Assembly (NCBI GenBank): GCA_036872755.1
Contig: JAVHNS010000008.1
Coordinates: 620,001-684,000, forward strand
Direction: 5' to 3'
Length of the DNA: 64,000 bases
Origin: Orbilia blumenaviensis
Lineage: Eukaryota > Ascomycota > Orbiliomycetes > Orbiliales > Orbiliaceae
In this document: piece by piece, positions 11,839-26,900 of the stretch
How positions within the stretch are numbered: the first letter of the stretch is position 1
How the letters are laid out: every line of letters begins with the position of its first letter
Notes under the pieces: generated by a model
Told to the model about the DNA's origin: nothing
Database searches by the model: none
The model's input: only the letters and a program-made list of their open reading frames with translations
Position numbers and translations under genes: made by a program

Positions 11839-14800
11839 CCCGACTGAACGAAGGATGCCTTATCATGGCACGGAATAGGACAAGGATAAAGAAAGAAAAG
11901 AGAGGCGGTACGGAAAGGATTCGCGAGGTGGGGCATCCTTGAGAAGACCCCCCTATCCGTTCATTCTTCGACATAGCCAATCAAAAGTTTGATGGGAGGA
12001 GGATTTGGTCACCGTCGACGCAGCAGGCTGTGTCATATTTGCTGCTTTGGGTGTTGGTTTTAGTGCCTTGGATGTCAAATGACGGAAGCAATGATGACCA
12101 ATCGTTGACAGGGGAGAGACATATGATGGAAACACCGTGTCTGTTTATAGTATAATATGTCTGTACTTGCTCAAGGGGCCGACCTGCCGTCCATGTGTAC
12201 AAACTGCGGCCTAGCTAGCCTTGTGGATAGGGAAGAGCGAACAAGAATGTGAAAAGGCAGATCACATTCAAGCCGTTCGTTTGGAGCCCTAAAAATCGAA
12301 TGGTTGCTTGCTCTACTTGCAGCTTTGCAGCTGTGACCCCCTGTGTATTCCAAAACCACCTTGAGCTATTATAGCTGCGACGACTTGGCATTGTGGAGGC
12401 CGTGCATAAGGGATTTAATGCCGTTTAGTGTAGTTCTTTAGCAATTGGGACTGTACCAGATCACGTTAACGCTTGTTTCCCCACAGCCTGTCAGTACAAG
12501 GGTGGGTTTTGTTTGACGGCGCTTCGAAGTTTATGCGCATGCTCTCAAGATAGACCTTCAAGCCTAAACTTGCCGGATAGAACCCACATTTAAAAAATGT
12601 GTTGTTGTATGGATTACAACGGTTGTCTTAAACCCTCTAAATGTTGTCTCACCAGATTGCCTTTAATGGAAATTAGAGATGCAATATTACGATCTTAGAA
12701 AGCCACGGCGACGGCTTGGGCCGAGGCCAAGAAGATACGTTACTAATAGTATTTGGATTTGTGTTCTGTCAGCATTGCAGGGACACAATAGTTGTGCTTA
12801 CGAAAACGACTTCTCATTTCCTTTATTGTTGGACAAGGCTTTCTCAGGTCTCTCTAAATCAGGTGCTACTTCCAGCTGTACTGGCGTTGATGCCGATTGA
12901 CACACAAGCACAATCTCAAATGTTATGCAGCGACGTCCTAGACGACTTCGAGGACCGACTGCCATCGTAATTAGCCTTCTGCTTCAAGACATTGGGAGGC
13001 CCACCGACCCAAGTATTTCAGATTTACATATCTCACACAAGCCCCCAGATCTATAGAGTCAAAAGTCGGCATACAGCCGGCGCTGCAGTCAATCTCGAGG
13101 CAAATATCGCGCAGGCATCAGGCTTCGGCGATCAATGAAACGGTAATGTCAAGATAATATAGTGTTGTTTGTAAGAGCGCCGAACCAGGCCGTTCAGGCC
13201 TTCCCATGGTTCACCTGGATATGGCCACAGCCCTAATCCACCAACGAAATCTGGCATTTCGGGTTAGATTAGGATGGTTCGAATAGATTGATGACATACC
13301 GACGACATGTCAAAGGAATACCGCATAAGACAAGGCTTAATCCGAGTTTGTGTTTCTGTTCCCTTGGCAGTATGTTTGTGCGTCCAAGGGTTTTGGGTTC
13401 CAGAACTTCGGATAGCTATCGACACGAGGGTCAGTTTCAGCACCGCACTGCTGCGGCTCCCCCGCTTGTCTGGGCAAGGCGAATTGGCATCGTATTGGGA
13501 AACAGCTGCTTGAACAACCGAACAAAAGAATCACAGAGAAGAACAATACAATGCCCCAACACGAATAGAACCTAGGTACCTCGAATGCAATGCCACCAGA
13601 GGTACAGGATACTTTCGGCTGGGCTGAGAGTATCCGCAAGAGCTTGGTATCTTGACACAATATCAAGCCTACGGCAGTACTTGCCGACGAATCATATCAT
13701 AGTTCTCAACATTGCGATAATCTCCGATTCCCTTTCAAGACAACTAACTACCCGTCAGAGGAGCTGAAAAACACCATCTAAATACACCCTAGCAATTTGC
13801 AAATTTTATCTATGCCTTCAAATCACACCAGCCGGCTCAAAGACACAACACCTTCTTCTTTCCTTTCGGCCTAAAGCCCTTTGGAATACAGAGAGGTATT
13901 TACAGACACACACTAAGAACAGTGGGTCCAGAGATAGCAAGTCAAGTTAGCTCAGGCGAGGTGCGCGAATCATCCAGGCCGCTTACATCACTCAAAGGGA
14001 GGCAACATCTCGTTTTGTCCTCGATCTCAGCGCTGAATCGCTATCAACTGCAGATCGGATACTTTTCCGGCTGAGAAATTCAAAATACATAGCGTCTATA
14101 TCAGGAGTGCGTGCTGCGTTGCTGCAAAATGATATATTGTTAGATACTCCACATAAATTCGTAACATGCATTTCCAAATATATATACCGTCGGTGGAGAA
14201 AGAGACCGACCGAGGCGCCTTGTAGACGTCTACCAACATGTTAACAATGATCCCAGGACCGAGACCAACAATAATCCAAGAAAACCCATGATCACAAATT
14301 TCCAAAAATTCATTCACGACTAGCCGGTTTCCCGCCCCCCCAGAAAAGTCACCTCTTTTATTTTTACGCTGTACCCGCCGCCTAAAGATGGATAGGCCTA
14401 TTCTTTTCGTTGTGCATGATGCAGTACATGGATTTGTGTGGATGCAAGAACTGGGGGGGGATCTTTTTCTCAAAAATGGTTTACCAGAGAATTTCCCAAG
14501 ATCTGACGCGGCCGTGCATGACCTGCGTGTAGAAAAACTTGCTTCTTGCGTGAATTTGATAATTACGGACCCCACTAGACGACTTTTGATAGAAGAAGTA
14601 CATGTACCAGGTACTTCATAACCTCAACATCGCTTTTACGATGATTATTATCCATTTATATATTTCTGGATTAGCGGAAAAGTGAGGAGGGGTAAAAATG
14701 GGTAGACGAGAGTGCTGACATGACCGATGAACGGAAAGACGACATGACCTGCGCTTTTGAGAGAATTCTTTTGCTTTTGTTTCTTCGAATACCCTGGTCC

Positions 14801-16724
14801 ATGTCTGAGTATCCATGAGTTGCCGACGATTGTAATTGATCAATGAACAGTCTCAAAACCAGGAGATCGCGGGTCGGGATGCGTTTGCATGTGGCTCCCG
14901 CCCAAAGGAAAAACAAAGACCTCGACCCAGAGGTACATACGGATGATATGCACACTAGCAAAGCGAAACAATAAGACTAGTCCGAATATTGAAACGTCTA
15001 TACGAGTTACTCCATCTACATCTACGATGCGATACTAGTAGGGAAAGGGTTATTCAACCGACTGCCTTTTTTTTTTTTTCCTGCTTCGACAGTCGTCGAT
15101 CCATGCTCGCACGCTGTGACACTCACTGGCCTGACTCTTGCAGATAATATTAGTCCCCTACAAGGGCCGGGAAAGGAGGCTTTTGATCGCGGATGTAGGC
15201 CCTGCGCGGTCGGTCGCCTTCGCAAGGTCGGGTTTTGCCTGGGTAGTTCCGCGTGATTGCTCATAGCTCCTGTTACATCTATTATCCTGGCGAGCCCATC
15301 GTCTCGTATCTGCGCGCTCCTTGTATCCGATCATGGCATATTAATCGGGATGCGATGTTTACCGGCCATCTTGCCACAAAACAATGCAGCCTCGATGAAT
15401 TGTTTGTTGTACCGGCATCCGGCTTATCTCCACTTTACATATCGCGGCTTCAAAGTTGAGAATTTTTTTTTTTAAAAAAAACAAGCTGAATGAAGGTCAA
15501 AGCTTAATTTCTATTGGTAGTTATCGGGGTAAAAGAATAACAGTCAAGGCCTCGGCCCTTAAGACCAATTGGGTATTTCGCTGCAGAAGGAATGTAACAC
15601 AGAAAACACAGAACTGGAAGGGGTTGATCTTGTAACGGCGCCAGCGCAAATAAATTTCCGCCAGGTCAAGTATGCATCAGGACTTTTTGTTTTTGCTTTC
15701 TTGCACAAGTACTTACCGGAACCCCTAGATTTCATTTGTACCATTACCCAAGCCTTAGGGGACTTCATAACGGGATCACATACGCATGCGAATGGGTAAA
15801 TATTGAAATATACGGGGCTCCCAGGATTGAGATCGGGTATTCGGGATCTGGGGGTGTGGACGAAACCCGCCAGAAACACAAATAGCTGCCCATGCGAATG
15901 GAGGTAACTTTAGTCTGACCGGCCGAATTTAGATTTGGGAGTTTAATATAGCTAGCTTATATGATTCTAAAAACATGAAAATAGAAAGGGGAAATTCTCT
16001 TCAAAGATAAAGATTAGAACTACAACTATCAAACAGTATGGTTTTTTGGCAGCCTGGCTCCAATGAATGACTATCTACTTGATGACAGAAGTAAGGTATA
16101 AACGTATAAGGGATTTCCTAGGTGGCAGAAAAAGAAGGAATAGGATAAAAGGTACCAAGGAATACGAATAAGTAGTGTAAACGAAAAATAGAAATAGAAA
16201 TATAACTAAATAATAAATACTTGTGAAACTTTCCAAACCCTGTTAACCTCCCAACTGCAAGGAATACAAAAAATCAAAATGTGTTTGAAAGCAAAAGAAG
16301 TAACACCAGAACGCCAACAAATAGCATGAGGGAGAAAAAAAAAAAAAAAAAAACCGGGGAGAAAGAAGAAAAGATGAATACAGGTTGGAAGTTTGCTTTG
16401 TTGACTAAAATAAGTAATTTCGGAATGGGGGTTCTTTGCAGATACATTTGTAAAGCTCTTCTAGCGAAACGCCTGTCGAAGGGGAAAAGAAAACATGTTT
16501 GTATGTGTGTATGAGGAAGCGAGTGACACCAGTACCTAACTCCAGAAACCTCAAAAGGGAAATTTTATGGTAAGAATAGGAAAGAACAACAAAGCAAGGC
16601 GAAGCCTCGGGCAAACGAGGGGACCTCCCACATAAACGCCGCATAATGATGCTCAGGAAAACAAATGCGTCGAGGAATGCTTCAAAATAAAATAGGGAAA
16701 CTTTTCAAGTGTGGTCGGAAGCAA
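11839..16724. other. 4.9-kb intergenic stretch, no gene recognised
   Basis: Open frames here are short, overlap on opposite strands and match no family I know. The longest is a minus frame at 14096-14575 of 159 codons. Simple tracts include T13 near 15067, a mixed T/A tract at 15463-15481 and 19 A at 16335-16353. The right end should contain the 3' UTR of the minus-strand zinc-finger gene. Confidence 0.5.
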
Positions 16725-17989
16725 TCAGATATGCATATTCGGGGACCTCTCCAGGTCGACCTTGAAAGCGCGGTTCATCAACAAATGGGCCTCCATTGGT
16801 GGGCGGGATGCAAACGAAGATTTCCTCGAGCTACTCTTTGAGGATGAGCAAGACTTGATTGGAGATGGGTTTGGCTCGCGGTTTGGGATAACTGGGCTTC
16901 TTCTCTTCTTTGGCTTGGACTTTGGGAAACCAGTCCGCTTTGAGCAGCCGTCATCCTCGTGCCTGAGGGAAATAGTATGTTAGCCGGGTACAATTGGGTC
17001 AAATTCAATAGTGACCCTTACCTTCGGAGCGTATCCTTTCTGGCGAACATGCTATTACAAAGGTGGCATCTAAATTCCTTCTTCTTGGAATGAACCTAGA
17101 GATGATGATATCAGCGATTGATTATGTTGTCATGGTAGTATGCTCTACTTACACAAGTCTCGTGCCTATCCTTGTCCGTCTTTCTGACGAAGGACTTGTT
17201 GCAAGTAGGATATGAGCAATGGAAGGGTTTTGGGCGCTCAGGGTTGTGTGTTTCCTGATGTGCCTTAAAGTTCCATATCCTCTTAAAGTGTTTCCCACAG
17301 TTTGGAACGGGACAAGTATAGACAGCCTCAACTGCAGAGGTAAACTGTCGCTTAGGCTTGTCGCCGCGATTACTAGGCATGGCTCTCTGTAGAGCCATAG
17401 ATAGATCTGAGTTGTCTGTCTTAGTTTCGATTTTGTGCTGAGAACGGGAAGAATAAGATGATGAAGATGAAGAAAGCGCACCAGAAAGATTAAAAGAGTC
17501 TGAAAGGCTCTGGGTAGATGGTGGAACAGAAGAGCTACCACCATCTGTAGAAGGAGCAGGAGTATGGTAATATACACTCTCATGAGATAGTTGATGCTGC
17601 ATTGGAACACCCCCAATTGAAAGAGAATTCGGTGGGCTCATGCTGTAATCGTCTTGGAAGGTATGAAGACTGTGCTCTGGGGATGGCATATAGACAGGAC
17701 CGCTCGAGTGACCCGAGTAGCCAGCTGGGATATTTGCGGTATCGACACCAGAGTATGAGTATTGAATTGGATCGTCTGTGTACATATCTGAGTGATATGA
17801 TAGCGACGTCCTTGGTGTGCTCAAATAACTATCTGGAGATGGTTTAAAAATATTTCTTTCATCCAAAATGCCATAATCCTGTGCATCCTCTGGGCCTGGT
17901 GATATGCCCAGATTAGAGGGCTTTCGTTTAGGCATTTCGAAATATGCGTAGTTCTGGGAAAACGCAAGAGGATACAGAACTTCAGTCAT
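16725..17989 (-). CDS. C2H2 zinc-finger protein, probable transcription factor
   Basis: Three exons, 17989-17153, 17095-17022 and 16962-16725, give 382 residues. Residues 1-220 are a low-complexity Ser/Pro/Tyr-rich region of the kind found in fungal activation domains, with an unbroken run of six serines inside a Ser-rich segment. Finger 1 starts at Cys226 (CPVPNCGKHFKRIWNFKAHQ). Finger 2 uses Cys258, Cys263, His276 and His281. Finger 3 is a C2HC variant with Cys289, Cys292, His305 and Cys310 (CHLCNSMFARKDTLRRH). The first intron splits finger 2 between its two histidines, and the second falls just before the finger 3 histidine. The tail has a basic SKPKKRR stretch that could be a nuclear localisation signal, then serine clusters. 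Target genes cannot be inferred; long intergenic DNA lies on both sides. Confidence 0.87.
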
Positions 17990-20900
17990 GAGGATACTTT
18001 GAAATTTGACAGTGACTCCAAGAGGTTCACTGGCACAAACTCACAACGAGATGCGAGAAGAGCAGGGTATTATGTAAATATTCTATTTTTTCTCGCGAAG
18101 GTATCGCATGCAAACAACTGAGGTAGTAGTGGTGGGAATGGGTAGGTGGGTGTATGTATCTAGACTCTCCGCAACCGGTGCAATTTGTCAGTAGGTGGTT
18201 CTTCCAGACTTATAAGTAAAAGTTTCACTAGAACAAACCTTTCGAATGAGCTATATGCCTATGAAATCTGTAACACTGGATTTTCTATCTTAAGCAAGGC
18301 TTAGATGCTACCACGCGCATTTCTGTTAGTGTTTTTTTCCCTTTCTACTGATCCTAGGGAAATCGCAAGGTTTGTGTATGGGAAAGTTTTATCCATGCGT
18401 TTCGCATTCATTCTTTGGTACAACAAGTCTTTCTACGGTGTTGGATGATATCCAGACCGAAAGAGAAATCTCGAGAGCAGCCATAGAATGTGGAGTAGCT
18501 CCGAAAAAAAAAAGAAAGAAAATTTTATTCAAGATCAGGGTTTCACCTACGAAACAAAGGGTTTTTGAAGAAAGATACTTTGCCGTTGATATTCTTCCGA
18601 AGATCCAAATTCTATAGTGTAGACTAATTGATGGCGCAGAACGAGTGAAGCTCCGACTCCAAGACACAGTCGAGATGCTACGAATCCGGAAAGGCAGCAG
18701 AGGACGACGTAGTAGCGTTGGACGAAGAGATCCCAAAGAGTCCCAACGATATGCGTTTCAAATCGTCTACTAATGTCGATTCCAAAGGTTTTGAATGTTT
18801 GTCTCGTGTTATGGTCGTTGGAAGGGCTTCGCAGTGCCACGGACTTTTCGAATGGAAGTATGATATTGAATTAAATCGATGCCCGACTGGGTATGGATTC
18901 CGAGAGCCGATGGCAAAAATTTTGTGCACAGTAGATGCTGGTCTAAATATCGTGAGAACGCAAGGGATCTATGAAGGCTCGATAGGAAAAGTAGGCTGTG
19001 TGTGTTTGAGGGTGAACTCCTTGATCGTATGATGCGCTGTTGCTGTTGGATATGAATGCTCGAGCCACCACCCTATGCCAGTCGTCTTAATGGCAGGTTT
19101 CTGTTGCTATTGACAGTTCAAGTTGGTGTTGAAGTCAACCGTTTCGAATTCCGTGATATTGGTGCGCTCTGTTGGATATAGTGTTGACGAGGTTGCAGTA
19201 GTAGGCGAAAGTCCCAGGCGGGTGATAAAAATCCAACAATGGACCCAAACCAACAGGACGGTTATGCTCCCTTTGTTATAATCGACTCTATCCAAAAGAA
19301 AAGTTGCGAGATATGCTAGTGAAATAAAGCTATGATATATTTTTTCTCTTTCAGGATATAAAGTGTGAAGGATTTTTGAAAGATAGATTGACAGCTGAAA
19401 AAAAAAAAAAACGGTCGAGGCAAAACTATTCCCTGTCGGGGTTGATGTTGGTGGGACAGCTTGGGGAAAAAGGTAGTAGTTGAAAGATAAAAAGAGAGGA
19501 GGATAGGCTTGATTAAAAAAAGAAGTATCGTAGCCTTGTTTGAACGTGAGTAGACTTTAAGGCCTGTCAGAGGTGTGTGGGAGGGCCTTGACTGTCCAAG
19601 GACTGTCCTTATGTAGTTCGTGTCGATGAAGGAGGAAAGCTGGATGTATCGTATTGTGCAATTACGCGAGACTTTATGTCCCGCTTGCTTTGCTTTGCCT
19701 TTTGTATGGGTGGGTGTCATATGGTATCGAGGATTGTATCTTTCCCTCCGGGCAAGGGCAATAAGATGCTTGGACTCGGGGAGCTAAATGCAGCGAGGCA
19801 AATCGACCCAGGGTGTGAACGATGAGATCCCCTTCTGCCCTGGTAGACCTGGTAGAAACAAGCCTCGAACTTTCATGCAGACGTCGTTTAATATTTCCTT
19901 TATGGAGTCCGGGTAGGGCTTTGTTGGATCGGTACTGGGCTGTGGCGACTTGGACAGTCCAGGCCGATGTGCATGTGGATGGCCCCCGTAGACTTAGCGG
20001 TGTCCGATGGATGGATGAAGCGCTTCGCGTTTAGAAAGCTAATGTTGGCGGAGCCCATGTACGACACTTTATGCGGTCCATTGTATGCATCCACAAGAGA
20101 GCTTAGCTGCCGAATTCCTTCTGGCAAAGCAGGTTCAAGGCAAAGTTGAAGCGAATAAGGACAAAGCTCCCATTTTAAATTTCAAATGGTCATTCAGAAT
20201 CCGGTCTAACTTTTCGAACCGTTGTTATCTGCTGGACACCACCCCGTAGCGGCCAAGGCGCAGCATCCCATAGGTCGTGTTATCCTCTAAGCTTGTGCTT
20301 GCGGCTTCATAGGAAACCTGCCCCACAAGCTCGAGTTCTCCATCATGCATGGTATGTACACTAAGAGAAAATTATTCTAAAAAATATTGACCCTTGACCA
20401 GTCCTTGTATCATACGGTTGCCGAAGTTTGCTATAAACTTCAGGGATCTTAGGAAAGGGAGACGCAGAGGTCGGGCTCTTTTTGGGGTGTCAGAAACAGA
20501 ATCCCCGCCCTGCAGCTATCGATTCGCTCAATCAGGATAAACAAGACCATGCAGCAGGAACTCCAGTTCAATTTCCGCTCAAAGCGCAATTAGCAAGGAT
20601 GTCTTCCACCATGTAACTCGAAAATGACATGAGGTGTCAAAAAATTGTGCGTCTAGTCGGGGTGTCAAAGTCACGGGTACCTGTCGAGGTAAAATTTCTG
20701 ACTCCTCGCGCATGTTTCGACTGCACTTAATTTAGGGACGGGAGGTCGGTATCAGCGATAAACAAACTAAGTAATGCGCCAGGACGCATCTTCGAAGTAT
20801 GCATATCGGACAGGGTTAGCGAGCTCAACAGAACAGTAAAATCTACTTTTCCAAGTAAGCCTCAGAACACCGCTTGCGCTGAAGGGTGGGTGCAATGTCC

Positions 20901-23900
20901 ACACCACAGTGTGCCTATCGTCATGCAAAAGGTTGCACCGGGTGGGACGGGAAACCAATCAGTAAGGTTCGGGTCCTGTACCACTGGAGTATTGCTGCGT
21001 TGGGGTGGGGCCAGGCACTAACTTCAGGTGGTCAAAGACACGAAGGACCGATCCTTACATTAGGCGATTTGCGCCTGCCGGCGGTACCTTGACAAACCTG
21101 TTTTACATTGCGTTCCAAGAAAGGCCGCTAAGAGCTAACGAATCGCACCTTCCGCAAACCCGCCAATCGTCTACGAAATGGTTTCCGCCGCAAAATTTAA
21201 AAAGTAGATGGTTTTAGGCATCCATGGAGGATTGAGCCGACATTGTTCTTGGGAAAATATTAAATCCCTCTCTTCTGCTGAGATATTTGCAAAACCATAT
21301 CTTTTTCAGCTTCTAAGGGGGACACCCCCCTATGATTTCTCGGATCCGCCGATGCGAATGGGCAAGGAATCACATCGCGTTTTAGAAACGAATTTCCCGC
21401 GTGGAGACTTCAGAGTCGCTCGTGTAGTACTCCCGACTCCGCGCCGCCAATAAAAGTGGTGTGGTCCCCTCTCTTCACCAATGATAGGGCAAGGTCAGGA
21501 AAGAAGTCCGGAATTCGCCCGGCTCACAAAATTGGTCGGAAAAAATGATCATGTCGATATATTAGTGGGACCCGACAGTTTGGTAGAGGTTGTCTGAAGA
21601 TCCTTGAAGGACTTTACGAGCGATGCCCATTCTGAATGTTACAGTATTCCTACTTCTTGGCGTCATCCGTGCATTGGGTTCTTGATCCGGTCAAAGGGTG
21701 CTCGGAAACGTGGCCAGAGAACTTTACGGTTACTGATGGTTCTCGTTGGACAGCGGGTTTCTTGATAATCGATTATAATATTACCAGATGTTGAGCGGTG
21801 AAAGTGTCCCCACAGAAACTGCACTTTGGGCCACCACATTGAGGCGAGAAAAGTGAGTGTGTGGGAGACACCAAAATGTTATTATTAGAGGCGGTTAAAG
21901 TGTGCAGTGGCCTAAGCGCCCAGTTCACACAACCCTGCCGGAATGCCTGCATTTGTCGTCTTGGTCTTCCTGGAACAGGACAAGCCGGTCTAGACATACG
22001 CAACCTGTGAGCTGGCGGACAGCACTTTCCCCAAAGTTGACTAACTGGTCGCTGGTGCTTTTGCAGCCCCCGACTCTGTCGACAATACATCTTGCTTGTA
22101 TTATCACCTTTGTAAATTGTACGTGTATCTGTATACGTACGTACGTATTGTGAGACCACAACATGACATGCAGTAAGACCGCGAGTTAACCGATCAACCG
22201 GCTTTTGGCATTATCTATACGAGCTGCGTCCGTCAGAAAGTTCGAAACCGGATGGGCAGGCCGCCTGACCAGAATACGGAAGTCTGTCAGTCTGCAGTGC
22301 GCAGTGAGTCGTTCAGGGCGCAGGTCGGGAGAGCTGTTTCTGGCATGGGAGAAGACGCCACCATTCCCCAGGGGTCTATAGGGTGGGATGATCCTGATTG
22401 GGTAGCAACCGAATAAATGCAGCATGTGCAGGGATATCGGCGAGAGTTTGTCATGTTTCACAGGGCCGGATTTGCCTGTTGCCTTTTGTCGCGGGCGCTT
22501 AAACCAACACGCTCAACTCATTCCTAGACTGCATTCGACGACGCCAGGAGACGGGTTCGCCGCTTGCCCACCGCATTGAGCAGCTGATTTTAGACGTCGA
22601 TGCAACTCGGCTTGCTTGACGCATCATAATTTTCGATATTGACGTTTAACTGCCTACAATGTTATTCTTAATCGCAAACAATGCCCTTCATGCTTAATGT
22701 GAGTATGCAAGTATTAAATGTATGTACATGTACATGTACCCGCAACATCTACATATCGCTTCCATGCACCTCGAAAACGACTGCACCTATATGCAAATAG
22801 ACTTGACCGACAATATCATTCTTTCTTGTAATACGTCCTTGGCTGAATGCGAGCCGCACACCTTGCTTTCTGGGGATCTAACCGCAAACCTCGATATTTG
22901 GAAGTCCTAAATCCGGATTAGCGGCAGGTGCTTCCCACCTTCAACAACTACTATATTTAGTTTGGGCTCTAATTATGAGAACTTCAGGTCTTTCCCGCCT
23001 GCCTTGGTTTCTATTCCCTTCTAGATAGAATATCATTTGACTGGCGGAAAGATTCGAAATGTGGTTCGTAGCTTTCGCTCCCGGCGGCTCGTATTCACTC
23101 CATTCGTCCCTCGTTCCGTCGGATGTCTTCGTATATCCCCCCCGGGGGGCTAAAAAAACCCTCCCACCTATCTTTTTCTTTTTTTCTTTTTTAATAAAAT
23201 TTTTGGAAATGTGCGTGAAACTACTTCTTACATGTGCATTCACGATAAGCCCCTAACTTTCGCCCAATATGGATGGTACAACTGTGTAGCCTCTTCAATT
23301 TCTGGCTCCTGGGGAGGAGGGGTATTGGAGGACATCAACTGCGAAGTTATGGGTCTTACCTCTGCGACTAAATTCTGCCGCTCCTCACCGCCCCAAGCGG
23401 ACCCGCCAGCTAGCACCTGCACTGCCATTTACGTGAGCTCTTGATATTTTTGAAAATTTCCCCCTCCCAAATTACACGGCATGGGACATATCACAGAGGC
23501 TCTATACCCTAGGCCCCGCATGCCTTACTCCTTCGAGATCGCCAGCTCGATCTAACGGGCAGTGACATACCCCAAAATCGGTAATTATAACCGACCCTGA
23601 GCTGTGACCATGATACCTGGTCTCTCAAATTTTCGAGAATTTCCGATCATCTGAACTAGTCGCTCTTGCTATAATAATTTTAAGCCCCATTCTCTCACCG
23701 TCTACTGTTGATCTAATCCCTAAACGGATGGAAAGTGAGGCTGCTCCGTTCCACATATTTACTTTCCTAGTTCCCGTGACTTTGTTATCATGCAGCTATC
23801 GACCGACCCTTGGTCGTGGACCGGAATTTGGACAGCGGAACTGTTCGTGCATGCAATGTATACCCTCGGGATAGACTGAGGCTAAGACCAGCCTTGGATC

Positions 23901-26900
23901 ATTTGAACCGAGGAAAAGAAACCATTATACCCATTCCCGAACTCTACTTAAATACATTTTAAGGTTTGTACCAATATTCTACCTTGGTTTTTCCGCGCAC
24001 ATGCATTGTGTCAACCAACTTCGTGTAACATTGTAGATTTTTAGATTCATACTATAAATCATATGATAATTTACATCAATGAGGTCTTGTATTATGCGTC
24101 GTAAATGCAATAGGAATCGATATTATAGTGTCACTCATCTAGGCAAAGTCGTCCGAGACGAGGTATTCCATCGAGCGCCAGAGCTTGTTTACCCCTGCTG
24201 GGATACCGAGCATAGCCTTAGTAATTCCCATCTTTTTCAAAGCCCCCAGGAAAAGAGCGATCTCCACGAACCGTGAGCCACCCTGGGCCCTTTCACAAGC
24301 CCAGCGCACATGCCCTCTGGGACTCCTGAATGATTATAGAATATATGTACGGACCGGTAGTGGGGACCGAAAACTCTGATTTCGCAGAACTCGAAAGTTT
24401 TAACGAGGCACGACTCGGCACCGCCCACCCCGCAGGAGCTTTAACGTTTCGACCAAATGGCGGGTCATACCAACCACTCAGCCTTCTCCAAACTTGGCTA
24501 GGCGAAATTTTCGTAGACGAAATATTAGAAAAAAGAGAGAAAAAAGGGCCCCGGATGGCGTGATAAACAAGTTTCGTTCATTCATGACATCCCCGTTTCC
24601 TTTCGTTACTGCTGAGAGGGCTGAAACCTTGTAAGTCGCCCCTGTTCACGCATGTTGTTTCCAGAGCCGCTGCGGCCAGGTGCACAATATTGCACCCAAC
24701 AACACAATGGGATCGAGAGTCTAGTCGCGACTGTAGCTAGTCGAGCTCGCGAGACGAGCGAGAACGATTCGATTCCCAAAGATCTCACTGCCACTCAGTC
24801 GCTTGTGGGCCATGCTTGCAGCTAGCTCGTATATCGGAGACCAGCCGTGGAGAAAAGCATACCACTGAGGGGTTTTCCTGAGCAGCGAGGCTTTGCAAGT
24901 AATATTTGAAGGTTATTTCAATTCTCATATTCTCGGCATTCAAACTCAGAATCCAACAATGCCAAGTTTTGCAAAAACCCCACCAAAGGGTGTTGGATTT
25001 TTCGGGGCCGCGAGGGCGAATCTATTCCTCAGCCTGAATCGCGACTCCGGTTTCTGAACAGTTTTTGTAAGTTTTCCAACTTGATGGCTTGCTCCAAATA
25101 GTGACGGCATTCCCCATTCTGTGCCACTGGGCTACCGATCCCACCTAGCTGTTAAATTTCACGATTCGTGAATACCCATCATTGTTTTTATGTTCACACA
25201 GCATACCCGTTGAACAATGTTAACCGCCCGCTGCATCAAGGGTCAACCTGCCTTGACGAAGAGCAAGATAACTTTAGATCTAGACTCTCGTATGTACAGA
25301 GATATATAGAAGAAAAAATAGTGTCTTTCTATCAGGCCATGTTTTTTAGGTGGTAGCGCATGTCGAGTCCACATAAATTGAGCTTTTTTTTCGTGTATGC
25401 GTGTCATTGCAGTGCACAAAAGAGGCACCGTTGAAATTTAGACCCAATCTGAACATCGTTTACTTCGCGACTCCGTGGCACAGGCGCACCACCGTGTGTC
25501 TCCTTTAGCCCAGGTTCCAATTAATATTTTAAACGTTTAACCAATGGTATTTCCCCCCCAGCATATTCGCAAACACTCTGTTATTAATCCGAAAATCTAT
25601 GGCAAAACGTTGTACCTTGGAAAGCTGCGAACAGCTCGTATGCGCATGTATGATGCAAATACTATCAACGGAAGAGTTTTTACGAAAAATTGATTCAAAA
25701 GCCTCTGCCACTAGTAACTTCGTACTTCGAAGCGTATAGAACCGGCACAGACTGTGTTCAATGTCACGTCTTTACCGAACATGGATCTTCTCGCCTCGTT
25801 TCAATGACAATCAACTGTCCCACATGCAATGTACCCTTTCGTCCTTGGTTCAGCGGTTCAAGGTTATTATTCAGCTATATTCATACAAATATTTTTCTTT
25901 ATGTTACGAGATAATGCTAGTATCTTCGGGCCCTTCACAACTACACACCGGTTCATTAAGTTGGTGGACTCTTTACCGGCTCTAATCTCCCCGAGCCCGG
26001 GTTCGTGAAACCGCTGTTGTACGAAAAAATATTCCGGTAGAGCATCTGGGTCTCAAAAAATTGAAAAATGTTCAAGGAATTATATCCTCCGATTCCAAAA
26101 GCCGAAGCACAATCCAGCTGCCTTAAGGTCTCCCACTAGCGAAAGGAGATAATAGATACGGCAAAGCTACTAGGCTAACGAATCCTTGAGCAAACATCCC
26201 TTGAACCTCCCCGCCAACATTCCTTCAGGCCTGTCGTCAGACCGCGCAATTGCAGTTGCGGAACCAACTGCTGCTAACCCCTGACCGGCTTCAGAGTCAG
26301 TGCTCTCAATTGAAAAAAATATATTCCCTGATCCTATCACATTCACCACACTTGTGAGTCCCTCCCACCTGCATACCCCCCTTCATACGGTATTCAGCTG
26401 CCATTCGCAGATCATCTTTCCTTGACGTGGTCCGATCCTAACCAACCTCGTAGAGCCCTACTGTAACGGCTAATTCCTTTTGCTAATTCCTTTTGAATCC
26501 AGTTTTCTTTGACGAAAGGAATAGATGCATACTGGCAAGCCTAGTGACATCCCTTGACACGTTTTCTCCGTTCCGAGAAACTTTCTACTGACAAGGTAGT
26601 TGCTGTTATAGTCGATGCCCCAACTGTCAAGATCGCTCTCGAGCCTCCCCTAGCTGTTTGCCAAACCCCCCTGACAAACTTCCCGTGTGTCTCTAGTGAT
26701 CTATCTGGATCTTGTTATCTTAATTTTGATTCGATAATCGTGGAATCTTGAGGATCGAATATATTTTCAATTTCTTTCAGGCAACAATTGCAGATATTGA
26801 GCCTGTAGCGCTCCTTCTGTTCACAAGACAATCTATTCCCGTGATTAACGTCAAGATTTGCCTCCACAGGCACCGACTGCTCCCCGGTAAAAAAAAAAAA

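Noticed and set aside
14096..14575. Minus-strand frame of 159 codons
   Set aside because: It overlaps an open frame on the other strand, lacks any recognised domain and has no clear splice partner.
19316..19720. Minus-strand frame of 134 codons
   Set aside because: It includes phenylalanine runs from a poly-A/T tract and looks like non-coding sequence that happens to lack stops.
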